DNA from: JBFXAF01 sp050184585
GTDB taxonomy: Bacteria; Pseudomonadota; Alphaproteobacteria; Rhizobiales; Rhizobiaceae
Reading direction: 5' to 3'
Assembly: GCA_050184585.1 (NCBI GenBank)
Contig: JBFXAF010000002.1
Span: 642,774-706,773 of the forward strand
DNA: 64,000 nucleotides
Numbering within the stretch: position 1 is the first letter of the stretch; each line of letters starts with the position of its first letter. The notes under the pieces are model-generated. The model saw only the letters and a list, made by a program, of their open reading frames with translations. It was not told where the DNA came from and made no database searches. This document shows, piece by piece, positions 15,301-24,900 of the stretch. The position numbers and the translations under genes were made by a program.

Positions 15301-17693
15301 CTTGCGTAGCCGTCGAAGCTCTCGCCGGCTCCCTCGCCGACAGTGGGAGGCTCCATCAGCGCGAAGTCGGCGAACGATGAGCTTTCGACCAGAAGGCGGG
15401 CCTGCGTGCCCTCGTAGGTGACGGTCATCGTCGGGTGCCATGCGCACTCGATCCGTTCCGCAACCTGCCTCGCATAGGTCCTGAGGTCGGCACCGTTCCC
15501 CGCCGACGCGAGCATCTCTGCGACCGCCTCGCGCGCCTGCTCGGCCTTCGCCCTCGCTTCGGCGAGGCGGAAGGGGTGCCAGGGGCAGGTGATGGCGACG
15601 GCCGGGCGGTCGACCGAATGGGCGATACCGATGGAGAGCGCGGGCGCCCACAGGAGCTTCTTGCAGTCGTCGTTGCCCGCCCGCGTGCGCAGCAGGTGAA
15701 GCAGCTCGCCGTAAAGTTCGGCCTGCTCGAACAGGCTGCCGTCAAGAAGGCCGCTGCCGTCCCCCGCGATGAACGACCTGACGGCGCGGGTGTAGGAGAC
15801 GTGGAACGCGTCGAACTTCGCCTTGATCTCGGCCGAGTCCCGCGGAGAGAGCACGTCGGGATCGAGGGCCGCGAGGCTGTCCGCGAACGCCTTCCCGGCA
15901 TCCAGCGAGGGCTCGTTCACGTTCACGAGCATGCCGTCGTCCTTCAGGAACACGTCCTGGATGCTGGATCGGTCGGAGAGGTCGACCGTTCCGTCCGAGG
16001 CCTTGTCGGTCCCCAGCGCCCGTCCGAACTGGCCTGCTCCGAGAAGAGCCAGTCCGTTCGCGCAGTTGGCGATCTCGTCCATGTTGGCGTGGTAGGCGTT
16101 GGCGAACGAGTTGGCAGGAAGGGTCCAGACGAGCTGCGTGCGCGCCGCCGCGTCCTTCACCGCCTCCTTCGGTACCGACCCGTCGCGCGGCAGGCTGGCC
16201 GCGTCGACCAGGCATACGTCGAACTTGAACTGCCGCGATCCGATAGCGGTCTTCTCGCTCGCCTTGTCTGCGTCCCAGTGCTGGCTGTTGCTCCACAGCA
16301 GGCCGAAATCGCACGTCATCCTGTCCGAGAGCAGTTCGGGAAGCCCGCGGAAGCGGTCCCTGAGGTATCGGCAGATGTCGGTGTTCTTGCCCTTCCAGAA
16401 GGAGAGCCGCTCCGCGCCCTCGAGCCTGACCGCGATGCGCGGGCTGGCGGGGATGGTTTCGGCAGAACGGATGAGGTCGGCGGCGGCGACCACCAGCCCC
16501 GCGAGAAGGTTCGGGTGGTCCTCCGCCTTCTTGAACACGAACTGCTCCCAGCGCTTTAGGAGCCTCCTGTCCGTCTTGAGCAGGTCGCGGTGGCGGAAGA
16601 AAAAGTCCCGCTCCTCGTCGTCGGCCGTCTCCGCCTCCGAGATGTCGGCCTCGAGGAGGCTCTCGTCCGCCCCGGTGAGCGCCGAAGGCTCGTGGGCGCG
16701 GATAAAGTCGAGCGTGGCCTCCCCAAGCTTCGCCTTCTTCCTGGCCTTGCTGGCCTTCACGATGAGCTCGAATATCTCCCACCGCACCCGGCACGCCGCG
16801 TCCTGGGCCGGGGTCCACGACCCGGCCGAGATCGCGTGGTCGTCCGCCAGCGCGTAGAGCGCGTCCCTGTCCGCGTCGCCTACCGTGTCAGCGGCATGTA
16901 GTTCCGAAACCCTGTCCCTGAAGGCGTTCCTGTCGAGCGGGACGCCGCGGTCGCTGCGCAGCGACAGGATGTCCTCGGCCCTGCCGTGCAGGTCTCGCAG
17001 CTGCTCGGCCCATTTCTCAACGCTCTTGATCCTGCCCTTCTGGCCGAATTCCTTGAAGCGGCCGGCCCCCGGCGGGATGCGCAGCGCGGGCAGCGCCTCG
17101 TCGAGCGCCTTGGCGATCGGATAGCTGGCGAACTTCGAGTCGAGTCCGATGACGAAGGAGGCGAGCATCGGCAGGCCCCCGGTGACCACCCCGGCGGAGA
17201 AGGCCCCCCGGATGAACCCGGCGAGCGCGTCCCTGTCGCGCGAAGCGAGCGTCGACAGCTCGGGACAGGCGTCGAACCAAGCAGGCGGGTCCTGCGCCAG
17301 CGCCTCTTCCGAGATCTGCTTGATCTCGGCAACCGTCTTCCCGACCTTGTCGAGGTGCGACGGCGGCACGGAGAAGAGGATCACGCCTCCACCCGCAGGA
17401 CGCTCCATGTTGCGGAAGTGGGTGGCGGACCTGTCCGAGAGCATCGCCGCCGGGAGGCTGCCGTCATCCAGTTCGGGGTGTATGTAGATGTCCGCGCCCC
17501 CGACTTGGCGTGAGACCGCGAGCGCGACGGCGCAGGTCATCGCCGGATCGAGGTCGACGATCGAGAACAGGCTCTTGCGGGAAGGGTCCTCGGAAATGCT
17601 CGCCACTATGCGCCTGACCGCGACCTCGGCCACGAGGGCATTGGGGTCGGCTACGGCCCTTGCGGCACCGCCTGCCTGCACGGAATGATTCAT
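12336..17693 (-). CDS. sspH: SspH/DptH-like HerA/FtsK-type ATPase of phosphorothioate restriction module
   Basis: 1785 residues. The C-terminal quarter is an FtsK/HerA-type motor: phosphate loop AGESGGGKGVL near residues 1545-1555, Walker B IVLFHDEIGDW near 1650, and a sensor-like FLITQRPDKDALPSQIKANMNN. The Walker A loop has Gly where Ser/Thr normally follows Lys. Before it lies a Pro/Ala-rich linker (13550-13720) and a long N-terminal part of unknown fold. Such giant ATPases are the H component of DptFGH/SspFGH, which damages DNA lacking phosphorothioates. Starts at ATG 17693, overlapping sspG by ATGA. SspH versus DptH is decided by the ssp genes upstream. Confidence 0.78.
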   Translation of the reverse strand: MNHSVQAGGAARAVADPNALVAEVAVRRIVASISEDPSRKSLFSIVDLDPAMTCAVALAVSRQVGGADIYIHPELDDGSLPAAMLSDRSATHFRNMERPAGGGVILFSVPPSHLDKVGKTVAEIKQISEEALAQDPPAWFDACPELSTLASRDRDALAGFIRGAFSAGVVTGGLPMLASFVIGLDSKFASYPIAKALDEALPALRIPPGAGRFKEFGQKGRIKSVEKWAEQLRDLHGRAEDILSLRSDRGVPLDRNAFRDRVSELHAADTVGDADRDALYALADDHAISAGSWTPAQDAACRVRWEIFELIVKASKARKKAKLGEATLDFIRAHEPSALTGADESLLEADISEAETADDEERDFFFRHRDLLKTDRRLLKRWEQFVFKKAEDHPNLLAGLVVAAADLIRSAETIPASPRIAVRLEGAERLSFWKGKNTDICRYLRDRFRGLPELLSDRMTCDFGLLWSNSQHWDADKASEKTAIGSRQFKFDVCLVDAASLPRDGSVPKEAVKDAAARTQLVWTLPANSFANAYHANMDEIANCANGLALLGAGQFGRALGTDKASDGTVDLSDRSSIQDVFLKDDGMLVNVNEPSLDAGKAFADSLAALDPDVLSPRDSAEIKAKFDAFHVSYTRAVRSFIAGDGSGLLDGSLFEQAELYGELLHLLRTRAGNDDCKKLLWAPALSIGIAHSVDRPAVAITCPWHPFRLAEARAKAEQAREAVAEMLASAGNGADLRTYARQVAERIECAWHPTMTVTYEGTQARLLVESSSFADFALMEPPTVGEGAGESFDGYAREASDAFLAQAREYLDLNPHERANFSVVLYNADNRELPSRMADQLARKIESERDLRCDLILTHTNQNRLRQIYAEQNVAISAELDGVLASEAARTFLSRLRVGFVDVDAVGNGTSARRADMVLLHDVIARGARISWRRASPPRGGFPSFSAHMPDGETRRLSHGRGERKSETLLVPSVRPMEVQRYVDIIHDLHDPDRSGEGGHFVPVREISFDDMKVKDAIERAHNVAEWVVTFDFIANERLLKNNGINVIRNIAWPGSSHNVIVSTKKTSPTLLDRVRRIVGDLAAKGGEEATALSARIIKEAASVSGRVVLRAARQERNAQELFGLVFSRQVLEASLPEGTVPVAWLQLDDFGVPLGLRPGTRADLLVISVADEGDGPTIDLTVVESKFVGREGAAAETRSALLQTKASFNDIADRVLSGHDLLNRRMWRTKLADLLLEHGHFGRELEAHEPAEWAAAARADDARIRLRGLSLVFVHDAVASKPEAEEAEEGQVQHVFDRAGIAALLRKLDGGDAPVQPVPLPDPLSTFAPDPGEMEPEKEANLPALDDGPSQAAGTGAEETAPPAPGEAAAAPAVQPAAGEWKGPGYPRPVQDYIAASPVAADASEVQAWLEETKKRLRAAVKGYGLDAEIVGERLTPNAAMIRFRGTDTTTVSAVDKVRDRLQTTHGIVLSDVRPGIGEVFVLVKRPQRAILPLTDVWRKREFQPSTPVSNGSFLIGERENDGRLLYLNLWGKNAGQPQHGPHTLIAGESGGGKGVLTRNILLDMLATNSPRRLRVRFVDPKFGADYPFLRKLPHLDGGVVTDKTAAIETLRELVEEMDRRYAEIVSVAPDIDRYNERVEEGARLARIVLFHDEIGDWMADKESDYRDAVEHYVTRLASKARAAGVHLFLITQRPDKDALPSQIKANMNNKVCLKVTSAVNSRIVLDEGGAEQLLGHGHFAARLANEMPDGQSPLIIGQAPFIEDDEASELASAITAHWGKGG

Positions 17694-19255
17694 GCACTAC
17701 CCCCTTGGTAGAATGGGTTCCTGACGAAGGCGCAGTCGTCGGACAGCCGGTTCAGAAGTCCCAGTATCCGGAGGCGGTCTTCGAGCAGCCTCTGGTTCGC
17801 CTTGAACTGGGCGTAGTTCGCGGAGCCGAAGGCCTTCCGCGCAACGTCGGTGCCGACGACGAAGCGGTACCTTTCCCACAGCAGGTCGAGGAACGTCTCC
17901 AGTTCGACGGGGACCGTCACATTGGAAAGGACCAGCGCCTCGAGAAGCCCGTCGGCGGCGGCGTACCAGCGCCCGCTTCCGCGCCGGGCGACCGCCATCC
18001 CGACGCGCTCCGAATAGACCCCGAGCACGCGGCCGAGATGCTGGTCGTGGTTGTCGATGGCCTCGCGCGCGAGGTGCGCGGGATACTCCACGGGATCCAT
18101 CTGGCCGAATTCGTCCGGATCGACGGAAAAGCGGGCCGCCATGTACTGCTTGGCCGACCGGACCCTATTGGCGTCGCCGAGGGAGGCGAGCCATGCGGGG
18201 TCGGCCGCCGAGTCGAGAACGAGCTTCTCGATCGCCGTGCGGGTCATGTCCCTATGCTGTCGGTAGCAGTCCTTGGAAATCTTCTGCACCGCGACGGTGG
18301 ACGAGCTGACCATGTCGAGCGGGATCGGCGGCGCGTCCCTGCCCGCGACCGCCGCCGCCCTTTCGATCACGTAGCGGACGACCGCGAGGCCGCTGAGCCG
18401 CATCAGCGGCTCCGGCAGGTTGTCGTCCGGAAGCCCGCCCAGCGAGAGGAGCGCGAGCCAGTCGGCCCCCGCGAGGTCGTAGGCGCGGTGGGAATCGAGC
18501 GGCAGGTAGCCGAGGCCGTCGAAGCTGACCTTCTCCTCTTCCACGGGAGGATCGAAGACCTTCGCCAGGGCGTTCCACCTGCTCCCGTCGGACAGCAGCC
18601 GGTTCCTGACGGGTTCCTCGAGGCTGCGTGCCTGGGCGGACCTATTGAGCATCAGGTAGAACAGTTCGCCGCCGCGCGAGAAGAAGCGCCTGTCCTTGTT
18701 CACCTTGTTGCCCTTCTTCTCGCCGAAGTCGGCGGAGAGGAGCGCGGGCCCCCGGGGAGCGAGATGCCTCGATGTCGGGCGCTTGGCGCTGCTCTCCACC
18801 TCGGCCGAACGCAGCAGGTCGACGGCGTTGCGGAAGGCGGCGAACTTCGTGAAGCGCTCCCGTAGGTATCCGAACCTGCGCTCGCCCTCGCCGCCCTTAC
18901 CCATCATCTCGAACCACCGCGCCCACTTGCTCGCGTCCGTGATGTAGAGGTCGCTGGAGGCAATCTCGTCGATGTGGCGGTCGACGAACAGGACTGTCCT
19001 GAGGGCGTGGTTGAGGTTCATGTCGTAGCTGAACCTCGCGTCCCTGCCGCCCGAAGGGCCGGGGAAAACCTGGTCCACGTTCCTGTCCGCCGCTCGGTGG
19101 GCCATGATGCCGAGCGCCTCGAGCAGAAGGTACCAGGGGGTCTGGTCGTTCATGAAGCGGTGGCCCCAGACCTGTTGCTCGGCCCAGATCTGGACATCCT
19201 CCGGGTGGCGTTCGTACGGCTCGACGGTTCCCGGCAGCCGATTCACGACGTTCAT
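17690..19255 (-). CDS. sspG: SspG/DptG-like restriction component
   Basis: 521 residues, mainly helical, with no P-loop or nuclease motif that I can see. The call is largely positional: it lies between an F-type ATPase and an H-type ATPase, as G does in dptFGH and sspFGH operons, and its size suits. Visible features include YDMNLNHALRTVLFVDRHIDEIASSDLYITDASKWARWFEMM in the N-terminal third and RFVVGTDVARKAFGSANYAQFKANQRLLEDRLR near the C-terminus. ATG 19255 is 1 nt after the sspF stop; its own stop overlaps sspH. In the system F, G and H are needed together; G's own activity is unknown. Confidence 0.65.
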   Translation of the reverse strand: MNVVNRLPGTVEPYERHPEDVQIWAEQQVWGHRFMNDQTPWYLLLEALGIMAHRAADRNVDQVFPGPSGGRDARFSYDMNLNHALRTVLFVDRHIDEIASSDLYITDASKWARWFEMMGKGGEGERRFGYLRERFTKFAAFRNAVDLLRSAEVESSAKRPTSRHLAPRGPALLSADFGEKKGNKVNKDRRFFSRGGELFYLMLNRSAQARSLEEPVRNRLLSDGSRWNALAKVFDPPVEEEKVSFDGLGYLPLDSHRAYDLAGADWLALLSLGGLPDDNLPEPLMRLSGLAVVRYVIERAAAVAGRDAPPIPLDMVSSSTVAVQKISKDCYRQHRDMTRTAIEKLVLDSAADPAWLASLGDANRVRSAKQYMAARFSVDPDEFGQMDPVEYPAHLAREAIDNHDQHLGRVLGVYSERVGMAVARRGSGRWYAAADGLLEALVLSNVTVPVELETFLDLLWERYRFVVGTDVARKAFGSANYAQFKANQRLLEDRLRILGLLNRLSDDCAFVRNPFYQGGSA

Positions 19256-19256
19256 G

Positions 19257-21083
19257 TCACCCCTCCTCCATCGCGACGCCGAGTGTCTCGCTCGCCAGAA
19301 GGCCGTCGGCGCCGAGCCTGACGATCCTCAGGCTGCCGAGGTCGTCGCCCGCCTCGACCTCATCCTGCCGCAGCCTGGCCGACACCCTCAGCCTGAACTG
19401 CCGCAATTCCTCGTAGCACTGGCGCGAGAAGCTTCTGGGCAGGCTGCCGCCCTCCACCCGCATCAGATACTCGAACAGAAGCGGTGTGAGCGGTTCGATC
19501 ACCGCGGTCTCGAACGGGTCGCGGAAGCCCGAGCGCGTCTTCACCGCCATCGCCGGACGGCCGGCCTCGACGACGAAGTCGAAGCACACCGCTCCCGCCC
19601 CCTTCTCTCCCAGCGGTATCTCGTGGTCGAGGATGCGGCCGACGCGGCTCTGCGTGTTCGCCGCCGGGCCAGTGATCCAGACCGAGTCGTCGTTGTCGCA
19701 CATCGACCCGGAGTACGAACGATTCATGCCCTTCACGAGCTTCGACTTGGCCTTCGTCGCCGCCATGCCGGAAAGGAGCGCGTCCCAGAACTCGATGTAC
19801 TGGCCGCCGTGGCGGAAGACCGTGAGCCGCCACGGATCGAGGTCGCTTCCGCCGTCCGTCGGGGGAAGCGTGAAGAACAGCCTTCTCCTCTGCGCCTCGA
19901 TGGCGCGCTGGAACTGCACGAACTCAGCTTCCTGCAACTCGCCCCTGCGGTACTGGCTCCGCAGGACCTCGAACAGGGGGGCCCCGTGCTCGGCGTCGGA
20001 GGCGACGGCCGAGGCGTGCAGGTCAGCGGGAGCCTTCTCGAGGAGGAGCGCGTCGATCGCGTTGTTGGTTTCGAGGCCCAGCCCCGCGTTGGCGAAGACC
20101 GCGAACGCGATGTAGTCATCCTGCTCGCCGGGCTTGAGGTTGAGGCCGAGGACGTTGTCGTAGGGGTTGGACAGGCGGTTGTCGCCGTCGTCAGAGAGCC
20201 TGTGGGCGCGGGTGCAGTCGAGGAGCTGCGATCTGTTCCACGACGACCCGAGAAGGACGTTGACGAGGAGCAGCAGCAGGTGTCTCATCGGCAGGTGGGT
20301 GTCGTTCGCCCCGGCAATGCGGATGAGGCCCTTCAGGCGGTTGCGGAGCGTCTCGGGAGCGGACCCGTCGGCAAGCAGGGCACGGTTGCGCCGGATGGCG
20401 CAGCGGCTCTCCGCGAGCAGCGCGCACCCCTCGCAGTCGGCCCATGCGGGATGGCCGACGACGGCGTCGACGATCCTGTCGAACTGCCTGTCGTGGTGCT
20501 GCCTGCTGAGGTTGTGCATCTCGAAGGAGAGCGGCGGGTCGGGTTCTGTCGCTCCGTATTCCAGCATCGACCGCATGGCGGCCTCGATGCGCGCCGCGTC
20601 CTCCGAGATGTTCCTAAACAGCCGCCAGAAATGCAGCAGCTGGCCGTCGTTGGCGGCCAGCACGTGAACCCGGCTGCCCCGGCCGTGCATGCTCTCCGCG
20701 AGGTCGGCGGCCATCCGCGGGGCTTCGTCGGACCCGTTGAACTGCGAGAGGTCCTTGATCACGCACAGGGTCATGCCGCCCGGCAGCGTCAGCTCGGCGA
20801 CCCCGACCCCGGCGTTCCAGTCGACGACGGAGCCGCCGAGTTCGGTGAAGGCCTTGCGCCCGTGCCAGGTCTTGCCGTCTCCGGCGGTCCCCGTGAGGAC
20901 CACGGTCCTCGGCGACGCCCCCCGGAGGTTCGCGAGCATCCCCTCGAGGACATCGCCCTCGACCTCCAGCATCTCGACGTTGGTCTCGGCGGCCGAGCTG
21001 ACGACGTGCTCGTCGTAGATCGAGCCAGCCGAGGGAAGCGGGCCGTAGGTCCGCAGGTGGGTAACGAGTGGATTGACGTGCAT
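19257..21083 (-). CDS. sspF: SspF/DptF-like P-loop ATPase of restriction module
   Basis: 608 residues. Walker A GTAGDGKT at residues 65-72 in TVVLTGTAGDGKTWHGRK is the typical DptF start of the ATPase domain. A Cys cluster (CEGCALLAESRC, about 220-235) may bind zinc. The C-terminal third is beta-rich. It should act with SspG and SspH on incoming unmodified DNA. ATG 21083 lies 7 bp after the sspD stop, with a GAGGCGCTG-type ribosome site only weakly visible. Assignment rests on the P-loop form, size and operon order. Confidence 0.75.
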   Translation of the reverse strand: MHVNPLVTHLRTYGPLPSAGSIYDEHVVSSAAETNVEMLEVEGDVLEGMLANLRGASPRTVVLTGTAGDGKTWHGRKAFTELGGSVVDWNAGVGVAELTLPGGMTLCVIKDLSQFNGSDEAPRMAADLAESMHGRGSRVHVLAANDGQLLHFWRLFRNISEDAARIEAAMRSMLEYGATEPDPPLSFEMHNLSRQHHDRQFDRIVDAVVGHPAWADCEGCALLAESRCAIRRNRALLADGSAPETLRNRLKGLIRIAGANDTHLPMRHLLLLLVNVLLGSSWNRSQLLDCTRAHRLSDDGDNRLSNPYDNVLGLNLKPGEQDDYIAFAVFANAGLGLETNNAIDALLLEKAPADLHASAVASDAEHGAPLFEVLRSQYRRGELQEAEFVQFQRAIEAQRRRLFFTLPPTDGGSDLDPWRLTVFRHGGQYIEFWDALLSGMAATKAKSKLVKGMNRSYSGSMCDNDDSVWITGPAANTQSRVGRILDHEIPLGEKGAGAVCFDFVVEAGRPAMAVKTRSGFRDPFETAVIEPLTPLLFEYLMRVEGGSLPRSFSRQCYEELRQFRLRVSARLRQDEVEAGDDLGSLRIVRLGADGLLASETLGVAMEEG

Positions 21084-21090
21084 CAGCGCC

Positions 21091-21906
21091 TCACAGGTGG
21101 CAGATTGCGCAGCCGTCGTCGTCCGACTTCGGCTTCATCTTGCGACGCGGCATCTTTTCCACGTCTTCGAGGCTGCGGCCGTCCACCCATGAGAACTTGC
21201 GGCCGTTCTGGCCCTTCTCGTATTCCTTCGCCTTCTCGTAGAGGTCGGGGTGGCGTTCCTTCAGGCCCTGCCACTCGCCGACCTGCTGGTAGAAGCAGAA
21301 ATAGCAGCCCGAGCGGGACCGCCACTCGTAGTATTCCGGCGCTCCCAGTCCCGAATCTTCCAGGATGCGCTTCACGTCGTCGATCGAGACCCCGTCGTCC
21401 TTGAAGGGGTAGACCGGGATGATGTTCGGCTCCTCGGACAGGAGGACGGGCTTTCCCTTGTTGAGGTAGCCCGACCTGTTCTCGTCGGACCGGATGGCGA
21501 TGTAGGAATACGCCCTGTCCCTGCCGATGTGCTGCTCGTAGGGGTGAATCTTCAGCATCCGGGTGCACCAGCGCGAGCGCGGGCTCGGAAGGAAGCCGGA
21601 GAAGTGCTCGTAGAGGATCACGTCGAACGGGGAGCGGCCGTGCTTCTCCGTGACGCCGAGCATGTCGAGGGCGGTGATGCGGGTCACCTTCTTGCCGAGC
21701 ACGTGCTCGAGGCGCTCGAAGTAATCGTATGTCTCGGGCAGCTCGGCGCCCGTGTCGGAGAAGACGAACTCGAAGTCGATCTCTGGATAGTTCCGGGTCA
21801 GGTAGATGGACATTGCCGTGCTGTCCTTACCGCCGGACAGCGGAACTATGTGACGCGCCTCTATGTCGAGCGAGGAATCGTGGATCGATACTGGCTGGAT
21901 GCTCAT
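21091..21906 (-). CDS. sspD: SspD-type PAPS reductase-like sulfur transferase
   Basis: 271 residues. The ATP-pyrophosphatase PP-loop SGGKDS is at 24-29, so it should adenylate the DNA phosphate backbone and pass sulfur on. Five cysteines suit an Fe-S cluster: C114, the pair C201/C204 (GCYFCF) and the C-terminal pair C266/C269 (GCAICHL). It is much shorter than typical DndC (about 500 residues) and fits SspD better. ATG 21906 overlaps the sspC stop as ATGA. It probably takes sulfur from the cysteine desulfurase SspA encoded three genes upstream. Confidence 0.87.
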   Translation of the reverse strand: MSIQPVSIHDSSLDIEARHIVPLSGGKDSTAMSIYLTRNYPEIDFEFVFSDTGAELPETYDYFERLEHVLGKKVTRITALDMLGVTEKHGRSPFDVILYEHFSGFLPSPRSRWCTRMLKIHPYEQHIGRDRAYSYIAIRSDENRSGYLNKGKPVLLSEEPNIIPVYPFKDDGVSIDDVKRILEDSGLGAPEYYEWRSRSGCYFCFYQQVGEWQGLKERHPDLYEKAKEYEKGQNGRKFSWVDGRSLEDVEKMPRRKMKPKSDDDGCAICHL

Positions 21907-24900
21907 CGCGCTGCTCCCCGCTTGCCGTCGCCGGTTATTCGGCGGAGCTGGTTCTCGAGGCTGAGTATCCGCGATCTGATCACCGGAACCAAATCTTCGC
22001 TCGGGCTGTCGGTGTCGAGGGCGGCCGCTTCGATCCGCTCCCTGCTCTCGCGGAGTTCCTTCCTCAGGAGATCCTTTGTGTCGTCCTGCCACTTGTCGAT
22101 GCTCCTCTGCAAGAGCACCGAGCTGACGACGCGCGCGAGGCCCTCGCCGGAATACCGTCCGTTCATGGAATCGCGGACGGTCCGCAGGATGGTCTGGTCG
22201 GTCATCTTCAGGTCGCGGCGCCGCAGGAGCGAGTCCACGTCGAAGCAGCGCACCCATTCGTGCACGCCGTCAACCGTCCCCTTCTCCGTTCCCTCGAGGT
22301 GCAGGATGTCTTCGACGACCTCGACCGCCTCGCGGAGGTAGCCCTCGATCAGCCCGTCAATGGCGTTCCTCGCCGCCTCGACCTGGCGGAGTGTCTCGTC
22401 GTAGCGCACCGCCTCGGTCGCGTTGCCGCCGCCGAGCAGGCCCGGAAGCGTCTCGAGGATCAGCGTCGCTGGATCGCGCGCCTCCGCCACGGCCCTCAGC
22501 AGGTTCCTTGCCGTCGCGGGCATCCGCTTCGAACGGCGCGCTCCGTCAGCGACGGTGGAAAGCCACTTCTCGAGCGCCATGTTGGCGTGGATGATCCGCT
22601 CCTCGTAGCGGGCGGGCCGCTCGTAGACGAACACGTAGGAGAAGTCCTCGAGATAGCGCAGCGCCCGGCCCTTGGAGGCGTGGACCTCGACGACGTGCCT
22701 TTCCGGCTCCGCGAACATCAGCGTTGACGCGAAGCCGAGGATGTCCCGGACGAACGTTCCGTCGGTGCGGATTGTGACCGCCTTGCCGAACGCCTTGTAG
22801 CCGGCCAGCACGAGGATCGGGACCACGCCCGCGGCCAGGCCGATGGGAGCCTCCGTCAGGAGGTCCACGATCTCGGGAAGCGGCTTGCTCCCCTTCTGTG
22901 TAAAGAAGTCCTCGATGGCTCGCCAGGCGGCAGCCATGCCGGGGTCGGCGATCTCGGAGGGCGAGGCGAAGCAGCCCGCCCCGTCCCGCGTCACGTGGAT
23001 GCCAGTGCGCGCGAGCACTGTCCGGTAGACCGAGGCCTCGGCGGATGAGTCGTCGGCGGCATAGCCGAGCATCGGCTTGTCGGCGTTGTCCATCAGCCTC
23101 GTGATCAGCCTGATCCGGGCTGTCGACATCTGCCGCGAGATGCGGGTGCGCACCATCTGGTCGTTGACGATCCGCGGCGTGAGGCTGAACCATCGGTCCA
23201 TCAGGGACGAAACGGCGATGCCCGCCGGACGGTCGGCAGTCACGTCGAGAACCTCTCCGCCGGAATGCCAGCGCGAGGTGGCCGGACGCGGCGTTGTCAG
23301 GCGGTGCATGGAGACGGCGAGCTGGCGGCGCGCGATGGCGAGGAGTTCCTCGACCTCGCGTCCCACGAGCGGGTCCTCGGCCATCAGCCTTTCGTCCTGC
23401 TTGAGTGACGACAGCGCGGCGATCTCGAGCGCGGCATCGCCGACCGAAAGCGGCTCGTCGGGAACTACGACCACGTCACGGCCATCGGCCGTCAACGCGG
23501 CCTGCGTGGCGCGGCGCACGTCGTCGGCGGTTCCGCACACGACGTAAAAGACGCGTCCCCACGCTCCTGCATACGGTGCGGCCAGCTTCTGAGGCAGCGT
23601 GTCGGGCGTTGCGTAATGGCCTTCGAGGTATCTTGACGTGCCCTTCTCGGCGTTGTGCCGCGCTGGCCGCACGAAGGGAGCCGGGTGCTCCGCATCGAGG
23701 AATTCGTGCAGGTCGAAGCCCGACATCATTCGGATGCGCTCCTCGCGGAGCCTGCCCGACACGTCTACGTCCGCGCCATGCCAGACCGATACGTCGTCAT
23801 TGAGCTTTCGGTGCAGGAGAAGCTTGCGCGCCTCCAGCGCCTCGAGGGCCCTGTCTACGGCCGCGGGATCGTGGCCGTCCGATACCGCCGCTCCTGCGAG
23901 TACGGACCTCCTCAGGCGACGCCGTTCCCCGGACGCGCCTGCCTGCAGCAGAAAGGCGGCGGCGAGCAGCTCGCGCTCGATATCGTCCTCCGCTTTCGAG
24001 ATCGCGCTCTCGGCCTCGATCCAGCGCCTGTGCAGCCCGCCAATCCCAACGTCTGAACGGATGGCATCGCTGAATGCCAAGTAGACCTCTTCCATCCCAA
24101 CAGGCGCCGACAGGTCGACCCTTTCGAGGAACGAGAAGAGGGACCGCTCGTTCTGGCCCACACGGGCGACGAGCCGCGGCAGGACCTCAAGCGCGCCCGC
24201 GGAAAGCGGCGAGGCTTCCGAAACGAGCGACAAGACCGCCGGGCGACCTTCGAGTCCGTCGAACCACCCGGCGTCGAGGGCGGTGTCGGCAGCCGCCGCG
24301 AGCGTCTTCGGGCCATGCACCGTTCCGGACCTGCGGGAGCGCACGATGCCTGCGACGAGGCCGTAGAGTTCGGCGCTGTCCTCGACGAAGCGGAGCTGAT
24401 TGAAGCGACCCTCGATCTTGCGCCACTCGCTACGGCTCGTTTGGTTCAGGCTCTGCGCGTAGGCCAGCACGTTCTGGTGCAGCAGCAGCGTTAGGCTGAT
24501 GGAGGGGCCGGAGGGCCTTACCGCCAGCTCGGAGAGTTCCTGTAGAGCGTCGAGGTCGCGCGACCTGCCGTCCATGACGAGACCTTCAAGGTGCCGCCCG
24601 AACTCGTCCCATACGATGGCCACGCGGTCGGCATCATCCAAGCTGCGGATCGCCTTGACGACCTTGCGGACGGTGTCGAGCGGACCGAGGCCCAGTGCCG
24701 CGGAGACGGTGACAGCAAGATCGCGGACGTAGCCGGAGAGGACCACGCATCTGCCGCGCCGGGACGACATGGCGCGGGATTCGATTTGCTCGCCTAGTTC
24801 CGCGTCAACGCTCCTAATGCGGGAAGCGGCGGCAAGGAGGAAACTGCGGCTGGCGGGATCGTTCTCGGCCGCGACGACTCCAATCCCGGCGGCGAGCGAC

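Noticed and set aside
13806..15380. Plus-strand open frame of about 520 codons inside sspH
   Set aside because: Antisense shadow of a GC-rich gene with clear ATPase motifs on the minus strand.
19104..21404. Plus-strand open frame of over 700 codons opposite sspF and parts of sspG/sspD
   Set aside because: It crosses three real gene boundaries on the other strand, has unnatural composition (many Arg, Val, Gly, few hydrophobic cores) and no start signals.
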